The notes under the pieces: generated by a model
What the model was told of the DNA's origin: nothing
Databases searched by the model: none
The model's input: only the letters and a program-made list of their open reading frames with translations
Made by a program: the position numbers and the translations under genes
Assembly: GCF_030378205.1 (NCBI RefSeq)
Contig: NZ_CP127385.1
Coordinates: 806,001-870,000 of the forward strand
DNA from: Bradyrhizobium sp. NP1
GTDB lineage: Bacteria; Pseudomonadota; Alphaproteobacteria; Rhizobiales; Xanthobacteraceae
Direction: 5' to 3'
Length of the DNA stretch: 64,000 nt
Shown: piece by piece, positions 43,645-54,055 of the stretch
How the letters are laid out: every line of letters starts with the position of its first letter
Position numbering within the stretch: the stretch's first letter is position 1

Positions 43645-44004
43645 TCAGGTGCAAACCGCCTCGACATTGTTGCCGTCGGGATCGATCAGGAACGCGGCAT
43701 AGTAGGTCGGGCTGTAGTCCTTGCGCGGACCCGCGCCGCCATTGTCGCGTCCACCGGCCTTCAGCCCTTCGGCATGGAATTTCTGGATCGCCGCATGATC
43801 GGAAGCGCGGAAGGCGATATGGGCGCCCTCGCCGCGCGGGCCGTCATGCTGATAGAGCCACAGCGCCGGCTCGCCCTTCGGCCCGATGCCGGCATAGCCC
43901 TTGTCGCGCGTGCACAGTCCATGGCCGAGCGGCGCCAGCGCGGCCAGATAGAAGCGCACGCTGGCATCGAGGTCGCCGACCTTCAATCCGATGTGATCGT
44001 ACAT
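43645..44004 (-). CDS. VOC-family (glyoxalase/dioxygenase-fold) protein
   Basis: 119 aa single-domain vicinal-oxygen-chelate protein. Start YDHIGLKVGDLDASVRFY carries the first metal-ligand His; AHIAFRASDHAAIQKFH and YYAAFLIDPDGNNVEAVC close the second half with the Glu ligand. Small members include lactoylglutathione-like lyases and antibiotic-binding proteins. Downstream of an AraC gene by 55 bases. Confidence 0.85.
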   Translation of the reverse strand: MYDHIGLKVGDLDASVRFYLAALAPLGHGLCTRDKGYAGIGPKGEPALWLYQHDGPRGEGAHIAFRASDHAAIQKFHAEGLKAGGRDNGGAGPRKDYSPTYYAAFLIDPDGNNVEAVCT

Positions 44005-44059
44005 AGCAAGTCTCCATGAAAGCGCGCCATCGAGGCGCGCGAGGTGGAGACGACGCTAC

Positions 44060-44899
44060 TTAATTGAGCGCCAGCCGTTCTTGGAAAATCTTGCGGCTGC
44101 CCCGCGAGGCCTGGCGGAACTTGAGCGGCGAGACGCCGGCGGCGCGGCGGAACGTGCGGACGAAGTTGGAGAGGTCGCCAAAGCCGACGTCATAGGCGAT
44201 GTCGGTGATGGAACGCTCCTCGTCCGCGAGCAGTCGCGCCGCATGGCGCAGCCGCGAGCGCACCAGATATTGATGCGGGGTGACCCCGAGCACGCTTGCG
44301 AACAGCCGCAGGAAATGGAACGCGCTGAGCTCGGCCCGGCTCGCCGCCTGGTCGAGATCGATCTCGTCTTTCGAATGCGCGTCGATCCACAGCGCCGTTT
44401 CCACCGCGCGGCGGCGGTCGCGCGCGGTGACCGGCTGTTGCTTGCGTGCGCGCCCCGAGACGACCTCGACGAAGCGGCCGGCCAGCGCCTGTCCGATCTC
44501 GTCGAGCCCGAGATCGCTGCGGCCTTCGGCTGCGGCCTGCCCCAGCTCGCCGAGCACCATCAGTTCGGGCAGCGGCGGCAGGGCGCCGACCCGCCAGGTC
44601 TCGGCGTCTCCGCCGATCGCATCGGCCAGTTCCGGCGTCACCGTGAACGACAGGCACTCGTCGCCGCAGACATGGTCATGGGTGCAGACATATTCGTCGC
44701 CGGGATGGCCGACCAGCACCGATCCCGCCACCAGCTCGAACAGGCGGCCGCGGCAGTGGCAGCCGAAACTGCCCTTGCGCACATAGGAAATCGAGTGGCC
44801 GCGATGCTCTTCGGCAAACGGCTTGTCGTGCGGTCCGAACGTGCAGCGGAAATCCAGCACGGTCAGGGAAGGGGTCTGCAGCAGCAGCGTCGCGCTCAT
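44060..44899 (-). CDS. AraC-family transcriptional regulator
   Basis: 279 aa. C-terminal AraC domain, about 175-275: [47 protein letters not shown] and [29 protein letters not shown]. The N-terminal cupin-like part has several Cys/His ([18 protein letters not shown]), which could bind a metal or respond to oxidation. ATG 44899 is preferred over the upstream frame, which overlaps a hairpin element. Probably regulates the VOC and SRPBCC genes downstream. Confidence 0.88.
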   Translation of the reverse strand: MSATLLLQTPSLTVLDFRCTFGPHDKPFAEEHRGHSISYVRKGSFGCHCRGRLFELVAGSVLVGHPGDEYVCTHDHVCGDECLSFTVTPELADAIGGDAETWRVGALPPLPELMVLGELGQAAAEGRSDLGLDEIGQALAGRFVEVVSGRARKQQPVTARDRRRAVETALWIDAHSKDEIDLDQAASRAELSAFHFLRLFASVLGVTPHQYLVRSRLRHAARLLADEERSITDIAYDVGFGDLSNFVRTFRRAAGVSPLKFRQASRGSRKIFQERLALN

Positions 44900-44909
44900 G
44901 CGCGAGAAT

Positions 44910-44986
44910 CTAGTGCTCCGATTCCGAAGTTCGCAAGCCCCCCGGGGCATTCTCTGATGCGAACTTCGGAATCAAAGGAGCCCTAG
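44910..44986. repeat. CTAG-bounded hairpin element (pair 3, left)
   Basis: CTAGTGCTCC (44910-44919) against GGAGCCCTAG (44977-44986) with one mismatch, and GATTCCGAAGTTCGCA perfectly paired with its complement. Unpaired AAA in the right arm, as in the copy at 32932. Length 77. It overlaps the promoter side of the AraC gene. Confidence 0.85.
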
Positions 44987-44999
44987 CAAAAATATCATT

Positions 45000-45070
45000 C
45001 TAGTGCGGCGAATTTGAAGTTGACCAGCCCAGCCGCAAAACTGACAGGAACTTCAAATTCGCCGCACTAG
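45000..45070. repeat. CTAG-bounded hairpin element (pair 3, right)
   Basis: CTAGTGCGGCGAATTTGAAG at the left pairs with the right end, ending GCCGCACTAG (to 45070), in one uninterrupted 22-bp stem around a 27-base loop. 71 bases. The right CTAG supplies the stop codon of ogt on the minus strand. Confidence 0.88.
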
Positions 45071-45642
45071 TGAGGCGGCCGCGGCGGCGCAACGGGCAGG
45101 AGCGCGTCGAACAGGGTCCTGCTGTGCCCTGGCTGGGCACCCTCGATCGAGAGCAGATGACGCTTGGAGATGGTGCCGCCATAGGGCGATATCTTGTCGG
45201 CGTAGTGGCCGGCCTCGAGCACGCGATGGCAGGGTACGATGACCATGAAGGGGTTCTTGCCGATCGCCTGCGCCACCGAATGCGAGGCGCCGGAGGCGCC
45301 GAGCCTTGTTGCGATCTCGCCATAGGTGCGGGTTTCGCCGCGCGGGATGGCGCGCGTCAGGGCATAGACCCGCTGGTTGAACGGATGAACCCCGGTCATG
45401 TCGAGCGCGACGTCGGCGAGCTCACCGTGCTGGCCGCGCAAGGCGCCCGCGATGCCTTCGATCGCGATATCGGCGTTCGGCGACGGACGGCTTTCACGCG
45501 CATCGGGATAGAGGTGAAACACGCGGCGCCGAGTGTCGATCTCGCGCGCCTCCGGCAGCTGCACGGCAACGATTCCGGCATCGTTCCAGACGATGCCGCA
45601 GCGGCCGACGGCCGTGTCGAATATCGTGTAACCACGCCCCAT
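45067..45642 (-). CDS. ogt: Methylated-DNA-protein-cysteine methyltransferase (Ogt-type)
   Basis: 191 aa. Acceptor Cys138 in IVPCHRV, with PFNQRVYALTRAIPRGETRTYGEIATRLG and SVAQAIGKNPFMVIVPCHRV forming the DNA-binding and active-site region. It repairs O6-methylguanine by suicidal transfer of the alkyl group. The last codons read CCG-CAC-TAG, where the TAG lies inside the CTAG edge of a hairpin element, so the C-terminus may have been set by insertion. Confidence 0.92.
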   Translation of the reverse strand: MGRGYTIFDTAVGRCGIVWNDAGIVAVQLPEAREIDTRRRVFHLYPDARESRPSPNADIAIEGIAGALRGQHGELADVALDMTGVHPFNQRVYALTRAIPRGETRTYGEIATRLGASGASHSVAQAIGKNPFMVIVPCHRVLEAGHYADKISPYGGTISKRHLLSIEGAQPGHSRTLFDALLPVAPPRPPH

Positions 45643-45710
45643 ACGCCACCCAACCCCGGTGGCATCATAACACTGTCATGAAGGAGCGCATCCGGAATCT
45701 TGAAAATCGG

Positions 45711-48029
45711 TTAAGAGGGGTGATGGATGCGCTGCGAGCGCGCCTCGTAGGCGGCGGCCTCGGTCGCCGGCAGCCGCTCGAGGCGCACCGGCACATGCTT
45801 GTGGTAGGGCGTCGCCGCGATCGGGTCGCAGTTTCCGCTGTCGGTCAGCGCATTGACGCGCGGGCCGTTGCTCAATCGCTCACCGTCGGCGGCGGGGTAG
45901 GCCTGGCCGTAACCGTGCGGCAGCGCGAGCTGGCCGGGGCGCATGCTGTCGTCGGCCTTGCAGCGCACCACGACGCGCCCGCGCGCCGATTGCACCGCGA
46001 CCCATTCGCCGTCATTGGCGCCGAGCGAACGAAGGTCTTTTGCGTTGATCAGTAGCGCACCGTCGGGGTCGTCGCGCCGCCAGGCGGGGTCGCGAAATAT
46101 CTGGTTGGCGTTGAACATGCGCCGCTGGCCAGCGGCCAGCACGAAGGGATAATCCGGTGCGGGACCCGCTGCCGCGGGGTCGAGCCGGCCGAGCCACTCC
46201 AGCATCGCCGGGATGGCGAGATGGACCTTGCGGTCGGGGTGGCTGATCAGCGACCAGACCTCGTCATAGGCGTGTTCGGTGATGGCAACCCCGCTTCGGC
46301 CGCCGACAACGGCGTCGAACAGCGCGTCGCCGAGCGCTTCGTCCGCGACCTTGCCGTCCAGGCCGAGCGCGCGCCGCACCGCTTGCGGCGAGCGCTTGGC
46401 GCAGGCGAGTGCCGCCGGCCACAGCGCGGCAGCGGCGGCCGTGCCGTCCGGCAGCGTCGGCCCCAGCGTGTTGTAGAGCAGGAGCGCGCCGAGCGGCGCC
46501 GATGACGGGTTCGCCCCCATGAAGGCGCGGAACGCGGCGGCGAAACTACCGCGCGAAGCCTGTGCCGCTTCCCGCAACGGCGCCAGCGCATTGTCGCCGG
46601 GGAGCAAGCCCAGCGCGCGGGCGAGCCGGGTGTAGATTTCCGGCTCCGCAAGGGTGCCGGGCAGTGGCGGCACGACGGCGGCGCGCACCTGGAAGAAGTT
46701 TTTCGGAAATTCGAAATTGAACAGGGTGAATTCGGTCTTCTCGAATTGCGAGCAGGCCGGCAGCACGTAATGCGCCAGCCGCGCCGTCTCGGTCATGGCG
46801 ACGTCGACCACGACGCAGAGGTCGAGCGCGGCCAGCGCCTTCTCGACGTCAGCCGTGTTCGCGGCGGTGTTGGCCGGGTTGGAGCTGTCGATCCATACCG
46901 CGCGCAGGCGGTCGGGATGCTCGCTCAGCACGGCCTGCGGAAACAGATTGGGCGGCAGCAGCCCCGCGATCACCTCGGTGTCGATGGCGGCGAATTTTTG
47001 GTTCGGCGAATTGCCCCACAGCGGCTGCAGCCAGCTATGGAGCTGGTTGGTGCCTTGCCGGCCGAAGCTGCCGGTCAGCACGATCAGCAGCTTTTCCAGG
47101 TAGGAATTGAGCGTGGAATGAACGCCCTGCTGGATGCCGAGCTCGACCCGCACGGTCATCGCCTTGGCCTGCATGATCATGTCGACGCAGCGCTCGACCT
47201 GGTCGAGCGGCACGTCGGCGGCCTCCGCCCAGCGCTCGACGGGGACGCGCGTGAGCGCCTCTCTCACCGCATCAAATCCAATCGCATGTGCTGCGAGGAA
47301 GTCGTGATCGAGGCCGTCGCGGCGCACCAGCAGCGCCAGGATCGCCGCCAGCAGGAACGCGTCCGTCCCCGGCCGCAAGCCCAGATGCAGATCCGCCATC
47401 TCGGCGGTCTCGGTGCGGCGCGGATCGATCACGATCAGCTTGCGGTCGGGGTCTTTCCTGATCCGGTTCAGATGGTCGCGCGCATTGGGAAAGCCGTGGG
47501 CGATCCACGGATTGGCGCCGATCACAAGCAGCAAGTCGCAATGATGCACGTCCTCGGCGGTGTGGCAGGTCTGGCTGCCGAACAAATGGCCGTTGATCCA
47601 GAAGTCGCCGGTCTTCTCCTGCGACAGCGCGTTGAAGACGTGGCGCGAGCCGAGCGCGCGCAGCAGCGCATTGGCATAGGCGCCCCCGGCGTGGTTGCCC
47701 TGTCCGCCGCCGCCATAGAGCGCGAGGCTCTTTCCGCCGTGGCGCTCGACCACCGCGCGCAGGCGGCCTGCGATCTCCGTTATCGCGGTGTCCCAGTCGA
47801 TCGGCTCGAACGTGCCGTCGGCGCGCCGGCGCAGCGGCGTGGTCAAGCGGTCCCTGTGATGGGCGTAGAACGGAATCCGCGCCGCCTTGTTGCAGAGATA
47901 GCCTTCCGACTTCGGATTGTCGCGGTCGCCGCGCACCTTGGTGATGCGCTCGCCGTCGATCATGACCTCGATGCCGCAATTGACGTAGCAGAGATTGCAG
48001 GCGGTCTTGCGCCACTGTTGGCTCGACAT
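45711..48029 (-). CDS. Molybdopterin-dependent oxidoreductase (formate dehydrogenase-like)
   Basis: 772 aa DMSO reductase-family enzyme. N-terminal [4Fe-4S] cluster ligands CNLCYVNCGIEV and a later Cys in GYLCNKAAR; the Moco domain carries GANPWIAHGFPNARDHL, DPRRTET and the closing molydopterin-binding domain with INAKDLRSLGANDGEWVAV and RPGQLALPHGYGQ. No twin-arginine signal, so cytoplasmic. The substrate residue cannot be decided by eye (no obvious Sec or Cys loop assigned). No electron-transfer subunit adjacent. ATG 48029 has GGAG upstream. Confidence 0.88.
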   Translation of the reverse strand: MSSQQWRKTACNLCYVNCGIEVMIDGERITKVRGDRDNPKSEGYLCNKAARIPFYAHHRDRLTTPLRRRADGTFEPIDWDTAITEIAGRLRAVVERHGGKSLALYGGGGQGNHAGGAYANALLRALGSRHVFNALSQEKTGDFWINGHLFGSQTCHTAEDVHHCDLLLVIGANPWIAHGFPNARDHLNRIRKDPDRKLIVIDPRRTETAEMADLHLGLRPGTDAFLLAAILALLVRRDGLDHDFLAAHAIGFDAVREALTRVPVERWAEAADVPLDQVERCVDMIMQAKAMTVRVELGIQQGVHSTLNSYLEKLLIVLTGSFGRQGTNQLHSWLQPLWGNSPNQKFAAIDTEVIAGLLPPNLFPQAVLSEHPDRLRAVWIDSSNPANTAANTADVEKALAALDLCVVVDVAMTETARLAHYVLPACSQFEKTEFTLFNFEFPKNFFQVRAAVVPPLPGTLAEPEIYTRLARALGLLPGDNALAPLREAAQASRGSFAAAFRAFMGANPSSAPLGALLLYNTLGPTLPDGTAAAAALWPAALACAKRSPQAVRRALGLDGKVADEALGDALFDAVVGGRSGVAITEHAYDEVWSLISHPDRKVHLAIPAMLEWLGRLDPAAAGPAPDYPFVLAAGQRRMFNANQIFRDPAWRRDDPDGALLINAKDLRSLGANDGEWVAVQSARGRVVVRCKADDSMRPGQLALPHGYGQAYPAADGERLSNGPRVNALTDSGNCDPIAATPYHKHVPVRLERLPATEAAAYEARSQRIHHPS

Positions 48030-48245
48030 CGAAGGGCTCCATCGTTCGCGGTCGTGCCATGTTATATGATGATCGTCATAGAAACAATCGGCGTCGCACC
48101 AGGGGGAAGCGGGTCGGGCGAGAAAGCCGCCGGCAGTCCGCGCCGCCGGCTGCGGGCGAATGACGACGCGCGCGAGCGCCGCCCGAGGCGGTTCCCTCAA
48201 TTCATTGACAATCAAAGCGGAACTGTAATACCGCTAGGCCCCAGC

Positions 48246-48319
48246 GCGGGCGTAGTTCAATGGCAGAACGGCAGCTTCCCAAGCTGCATACGAGGGTTCG
48301 ATTCCCTTCGCCCGCTCCA
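48246..48319 (+). tRNA. tRNA-Gly (anticodon CCC)
   Basis: Cloverleaf read directly: acceptor GCGGGCG (48246-48252)/CGCCCGC (48309-48315), D arm GTTCAATGGCAGAAC, anticodon stem GCAGC/GCTGC with loop TTCCCAA and anticodon CCC at 48278-48280, T arm GAGGGTTCGATTCCCTT. The encoded CCA is at 48317-48319. TTGACA (48205-48210) and TAATAC (48226-48231, 15-bp spacer) are promoter candidates. Decodes GGG. Confidence 0.96.
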
Positions 48320-48437
48320 ACAAATCGCTCGGAATCCCTCTGTTCGTGCTGGTCTCACGGTCTGCGCCGTGACGGACGCGTAAGCCCTTACGATGTCCAG
48401 GACATCGGCCGCCGCGCAAAGGTCTCGCGCGGCAAGC

Positions 48438-48460
48438 AAAAGCCCCGGCAGGCCGGGGCT
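48438..48460 (-). terminator. Intrinsic terminator of the outer-membrane protein gene
   Basis: AGCCCCGGC-AG-GCCGGGGCT (48441-48460) is followed on the minus strand by TTTT, 27 bases past the stop of the beta-barrel gene. Confidence 0.85.
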
Positions 48461-48486
48461 TCAACTCAAGGCAGAGTCAGTGAAGA

Positions 48487-49299
48487 TCAGTACTTCGCGA
48501 CGACGGGGGTCGGGCTGAAGCGATAATTGATGCCGACCCTCCCGATGTCGTATTCGTGCCGGTAGCGATAGGTGAGGAAATCGCCCGAGGCCGGGAAGAA
48601 GTCCGTCACGGTCGAACTGCCGAGGTCGATGTGGAGGTACTCGCCCTTCACGGACCAGTTGCCGATGAAGCCCCATTCAAAGCCGGCTCCGGCGGCCCAC
48701 CCGGTCCGCGTCGCGCCGACTGAACCGCTGCCGAACGGCGGCGGAGGCACGGTCTGCGAGGTCCCGCTGTCGGTCGTCCCTCCGTAAGCGAATCCGCCGG
48801 TTCCGTAGAGCAGGAAGTTGTTCCAGGCGTAGCCGACGCGACCGCGCACGGTGCCAAACCAGTCAAGTGAGGTAAGGCCGGTGTTGATCGTCGGAAAAAG
48901 CGGCGGTGCCACTACGGCAGGATGGAAGATCGTAACCGACTGCCTGATCCCGGACGCCTGGAGATCGGTCTCCAAGCCGAAGACAATCTGATTGATTTGC
49001 CAGTTGTAGCCCGCCTGGCCTCCGCCCACCACGCCGCTGGGCGACAGGTTCAGGTTGCGCGGGATCGTGCCGCCAGCCACGGCGGTAGGAATGGCAATGC
49101 CTCCGGAGGTGGCAATGAGGTCACCGGTACCGCGCTCCCAGCCTCCGCCGACGTTCGCGCCGATGTAGAAGCCGGTCCAATTGTAGATGGCCAAAGCTGG
49201 CGGAGGCATGGCCTTGACTGGCATGTCCGCGGCGAATGCGTTGCCGGCTGCGCCGATCAAAAGTGCGGAGGCCGCTAGCGATGCAACAGGCCATCTCAT
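48487..49299 (-). CDS. Outer-membrane beta-barrel protein (Omp25/31 type)
   Basis: 270 aa. Signal peptide to GNAFAADMPVK (cleavage about 23), then the NWTGFYIGANVGGGWE opening of the rhizobial/Brucella Omp25-Omp31 family. Alternating strands (FGTVRGRVGYAWNNFLLYGTGGFAYGG, GWAAGAGFEWGFIGNWSVKGEYLHIDLG) close with VGINYRF, the usual outer-membrane C-terminal pattern before VVAKY. GGAG precedes the ATG; strong terminator after the stop. Structural surface protein in such bacteria. Confidence 0.92.
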   Translation of the reverse strand: MRWPVASLAASALLIGAAGNAFAADMPVKAMPPPALAIYNWTGFYIGANVGGGWERGTGDLIATSGGIAIPTAVAGGTIPRNLNLSPSGVVGGGQAGYNWQINQIVFGLETDLQASGIRQSVTIFHPAVVAPPLFPTINTGLTSLDWFGTVRGRVGYAWNNFLLYGTGGFAYGGTTDSGTSQTVPPPPFGSGSVGATRTGWAAGAGFEWGFIGNWSVKGEYLHIDLGSSTVTDFFPASGDFLTYRYRHEYDIGRVGINYRFSPTPVVAKY

Positions 49300-49685
49300 G
49301 AAATGCTACTCCAAAAATACAGAATCGAAACTGGAAATTCCGCCAAGACGGTAGCTCCTTACAGCGCGCATTGACTACACGAATCGGATTTTCCAGAGCT
49401 CCGAGGAAAATTTTCGCGATCATTGTTGCCGTCATGCCACGCAAACGCGTCTCGCGCATTTCGCTTGTGGACTTCCGAGCCGGCCTTCGCATCGCTCTCA
49501 AAAGAATGGCAGAAGGGCTGACGAAACCCGCTGCGCCCCGCCGCCCGGTTCCCGAGCGGTTGTCGCCGTGCCGGCATACACTCTCCATCGTATGGCCATG
49601 CTTTGGTCAAATCTGCACTCAGTGATCGCGCTGGTGGAAATGCAACCGCCCTTCTCGGGCGACTTGGACGGCAAAGGGGACGCCA
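49300..49685. other. 386-base divergent promoter gap
   Basis: Lies between the outer-membrane protein gene (minus) and a coiled-coil protein gene (plus). No convincing gene: a plus-strand frame at 49371-49625 has poor composition and no ribosome site. The minus-side 60 bases are AT-rich with GGAG 10 bases before the ATG; the plus-side ends with AAAGGGGA before ATG 49686. Confidence 0.6.
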
Positions 49686-50450
49686 ATGAATTCCACAGTG
49701 AACCCTGAAGTACCCAAACCCGACGATGTCCTGGTCTCGCGCGCGGATGAACGGCTCGCGCACGCCTACGAACAGATCGCGCGCGCCGACGAGCAGCTGG
49801 CGCGTGTAACTGAACAGCTCTCGAGGATGGAGCACGATGCCGCGCGCCATCCTTCGGCTGTCCTGGCTTCCTCCGCCCTGGGCCGCCAACCGTCGCGCGG
49901 CAGGTCGGCGCTGCGTGGCTTGATCGGCTTGCTGCTGGCAGCGTGCGTCTTTTCCGCTGCTTTCGTTTTGCAGTCGTCCAACAGCGATGCGGCCAAGCTG
50001 ATGATCGCCCGATGGATGCCGCAGCTCATTTTGACTTCACCTTTGCGGCTGGAAAAAGCGGAGGCTGCCGCGCAGCCGAGCCCATTGGGCGGCGTCCAGC
50101 TGGCCGCGGCCGAGTCAACGTCTGCGCAACCAACGGCTTCAGCCCAGACCACACCGCAGGACGTCGCCCCGGCAGCCGCCCCGCTGGCTGCCGAGTTGGC
50201 GCAATTGCGCGAGACGATCGCACGCGACCAGGCAAACCTCGAGCAAAGGCTCGATGAGCTCAAGGCGGGCCAGGAGCAAATGACACGCCTTATCGCCAAG
50301 GCTTCCGAACAAATCCAGCAGCCCAGGATGTCGGCGCCTCCGCCGCCGCCGAGTGCCGCGCAGGCACGCAAGCCCGTGCACACGCTCCCCTCGCCGCAAG
50401 CAAGAGCGCAGCCGCGCCCTCCGGCGCAGCCGCAGCAGCAGGAACGGTAG
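49686..50450 (+). CDS. Single-pass membrane protein with coiled coils
   Basis: 254 aa, hypothetical. Cytoplasmic heptad-rich part (ADERLAHAYEQIARADEQLARVTEQLSRME, about 20-50), one membrane helix LRGLIGLLLAACVFSAAFVLQ (about 78-97), an Ala/Gln/Thr-rich linker, a second coiled coil (LAAELAQLRETIARDQANLEQRLDELKAGQEQMTRLI, about 168-205) and a Pro/Gln-rich tail. Such proteins recur in Bradyrhizobium without known function. Confidence 0.7.
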   Translation: MNSTVNPEVPKPDDVLVSRADERLAHAYEQIARADEQLARVTEQLSRMEHDAARHPSAVLASSALGRQPSRGRSALRGLIGLLLAACVFSAAFVLQSSNSDAAKLMIARWMPQLILTSPLRLEKAEAAAQPSPLGGVQLAAAESTSAQPTASAQTTPQDVAPAAAPLAAELAQLRETIARDQANLEQRLDELKAGQEQMTRLIAKASEQIQQPRMSAPPPPPSAAQARKPVHTLPSPQARAQPRPPAQPQQQER

Positions 50451-50542
50451 TCGTCATCGGCTGCCGTGCGCTGCTTGTTGCGGGCGACCGGGTGCCGGGT
50501 TAGCCTGCCAATCGCGGGTAAGCCGACAAGGGTGGCCGGGCG

Positions 50543-52192
<1,650 letters not shown>

Positions 52193-52375
52193 GCGCGCGC
52201 TCTGTTTTCCCACCCCGACGCGCGTGAGCGAGTGACGGGGAGGGATGAAAGCCTGACCGGCAAGTTGCTCCAGCCGCGACTTTCGATACGTCCTGTTAAC
52301 CTCGCCTTGACCAATGGCTGATTAACTCCGGATACGGCAGTGTGTGTGCTGCCCGGCGTATTGTGAGAGTAGCGT

Positions 52376-53185
52376 ATGAAGCCCGCCCGCCTTATCGTTC
52401 TGGCGATCGCCCTGGTTGCGGGCGCCATTGCCGCCTATCTCGCCAGCGGGTCGGACAGCAAGCCGCCGCCGCAAGCCGTGGCGCAGCTCCCCACCATCGA
52501 CGTCCTCGTCGCCAAGGGCGAAATCGCGCTCGGCCAGACCGTCGCGCCCGAGGATGTGCAGTGGCAGACCTGGACCGACTCGACCGCGAGCGGCAATTTC
52601 ATTCGCCGCAACGATCGCCCCGATGCGCTGACGCAGATCGTGGGCTCGATCGCGCGCGCGCCGTTCATCGCGGGCGAGCCGATCCGCGAGCAGAAGCTGG
52701 TCAAGGCGTCGGGCTCCGGCTTCATGGCCGCGATCCTGCCGTCGGGCATGCGCGCGGTCTCGACCGAGATATCAGCCGAAAACGGCGCGGGCGGCTTCAT
52801 CCTGCCGAACGATCGCGTCGATGTCGTGCTGTCGCGCCGTGACAAGATTCCCGGGGTCGGCGACGAACCGCCGAAGGAGGTGATTACCTCCGACATCATC
52901 CTGACCAATATCCGCGTGCTGGCGATCGACCAGGCGCCGAAGGAAAAAGAGGGCCAGAACGCGGTGCTCGGCAAGACCGCGACGCTCGAATTGTCGCCCT
53001 CGGCCGTCGAAATCCTGGCGAAGTCGCGCATGTCCGGCACGTTGTCGCTGGCGCTGCGCAGCATCGCCGATGCCAAGAAGACCGGCGTGGTCGCCAGCAA
53101 CGATGGCGACAAGCGCATCACCGTGTTCCGCGGTGCCGGCCTGCCGGAAGTGTTCAATTGCGATCCGTACTGCACCAAGCGCTGA
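52376..53185 (+). CDS. cpaB: Flp pilus assembly protein CpaB (orphan)
   Basis: 269 aa. N-terminal membrane helix (LIVLAIALVAGAIAAYLA), then the SAF domain (VLVAKGEIALGQTVAPEDVQWQTW) and the RcpC/CpaB core with GMRAVSTEISAENGAGGFILPNDRVDVVLSRRD. It normally helps assemble Flp/Tad pili at the outer membrane secretin. No cpaA, cpaC-F or pilin gene is in this window, so it is separated from its system or a second copy. Confidence 0.9.
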   Translation: MKPARLIVLAIALVAGAIAAYLASGSDSKPPPQAVAQLPTIDVLVAKGEIALGQTVAPEDVQWQTWTDSTASGNFIRRNDRPDALTQIVGSIARAPFIAGEPIREQKLVKASGSGFMAAILPSGMRAVSTEISAENGAGGFILPNDRVDVVLSRRDKIPGVGDEPPKEVITSDIILTNIRVLAIDQAPKEKEGQNAVLGKTATLELSPSAVEILAKSRMSGTLSLALRSIADAKKTGVVASNDGDKRITVFRGAGLPEVFNCDPYCTKR

Positions 53186-53225
53186 GGCGCGCGCTCGCAC
53201 GCCACGTCGCATAACCAGAGCATCG

Positions 53226-53253
53226 ATGGCCGGCCGCCTGCGCGGCCGGCCAT
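53226..53253. terminator. Hairpin between convergent cpaB and SnoaL-like genes
   Basis: ATGGCCGGCCG / CGGCCGGCCAT, an 11-bp perfect stem with a 6-base loop, in the 74-base gap between two convergent genes. No U tract; probably a shared stop region. Confidence 0.6.
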
Positions 53254-53259
53254 GTCGCG

Positions 53260-53625
53260 TCAGGCACCCTGCGGGACCTGGTCCAGGAAGCCGGTGATGC
53301 TGCGGATGCGGCCCTCCTTCAGCTCGGCGAAATCCGTGCCCTTGATCGGGCTGTCGACGCCGTCGGGCCCGAGGCCCCAGGAAAAGCGCAGGTGATCGCC
53401 GAAGCCGCTCGGCTCGCCGATCAGCTTGAACCTGAAATCCGGAAAGCGCTGCTGCACGCCGGCGATCAGCGCGTCGACTTCCTCATGTCCGTTGCCGCGC
53501 ATCAGCGGATCGGCATAGTGCGCGTCAGCAGTCCATTCCTGACTCAGGATCTCGCGGCGGCGGCTGGCCGTCCGCTCGTTCCACAGGTCGATATAGCGGC
53601 TGGCAATCCTGGTGAGGTCGGTCAT
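53260..53625 (-). CDS. SnoaL/NTF2-like protein
   Basis: 121 aa single NTF2-fold domain: YIDLWNERTASRRREILSQEWTADAHYADPLMRGNGHEEVDALIAGVQQRFPDFRFKLIG followed by GTDFAELKEGRIRSITGFLDQ, the usual polyketide-cyclase-like/SnoaL pattern. AAGGAG precedes ATG 53625. It ends an ECF sigma-DUF4142-cupredoxin run by position (95 bases after the cupredoxin gene). Ligand unknown. Confidence 0.8.
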   Translation of the reverse strand: MTDLTRIASRYIDLWNERTASRRREILSQEWTADAHYADPLMRGNGHEEVDALIAGVQQRFPDFRFKLIGEPSGFGDHLRFSWGLGPDGVDSPIKGTDFAELKEGRIRSITGFLDQVPQGA

Positions 53626-53720
53626 GACGTGTCTCCTTCTTGAAGCGCCGGGTCGATCGGCTGGTCGACTATCGGGCCTCAAGGTGCGGAGATCGATTAC
53701 GTCGGAGGTCAAGGCGCGCG

Positions 53721-54038
53721 TTACGGCTCGACCTTGAGCGTCGCCGTCATGTTCGGATGGAAACGGCAATAATAGTCGACGGTCCCGGCCTTCTTCAGCA
53801 CGATCGTCGCCGACTTCTTCGGCGCCAGGGTGACGTCGAAGTCGCCGTTGCGCGCGGTGGCAGTATGGGCAAACACGTCCTTGTTGACCCATTCGACGGT
53901 GTCGCCGACCCTGGCGGAAACCTGCGCCGGCGAGACCACCAGGTTTTCCATTGAAATCTGGATCGTTGCGGCGCGGGCCGGAGCCGCTGCCGCGCAGATC
54001 AACAACACCACTGCGGCCGCGGAGTGCGTGAGGCGCAT
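53721..54038 (-). CDS. Secreted cupredoxin (type 1 copper protein)
   Basis: 105 aa. Signal peptide ([11 protein letters not shown], cleavage about 23), then a plastocyanin/amicyanin-like domain. Copper ligands appear complete: His58 (VFAHTAT), Cys91, His94 and Met97 in YYCRFHPNM. It should carry electrons in the periplasm or buffer copper. The gene lies 17 bases downstream of the DUF4142 gene, likely in one transcript with the ECF sigma factor. Confidence 0.9.
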   Translation of the reverse strand: MRLTHSAAAVVLLICAAAAPARAATIQISMENLVVSPAQVSARVGDTVEWVNKDVFAHTATARNGDFDVTLAPKKSATIVLKKAGTVDYYCRFHPNMTATLKVEP

Positions 54039-54055
54039 ATCGCAATCCCCAGTTT

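Noticed and set aside
49371-49625. 84-aa plus-strand ORF in the gap before the coiled-coil gene
   Set aside because: No ribosome site, no recognisable domain, Arg/Pro-rich composition as expected from chance frames in GC-rich DNA.
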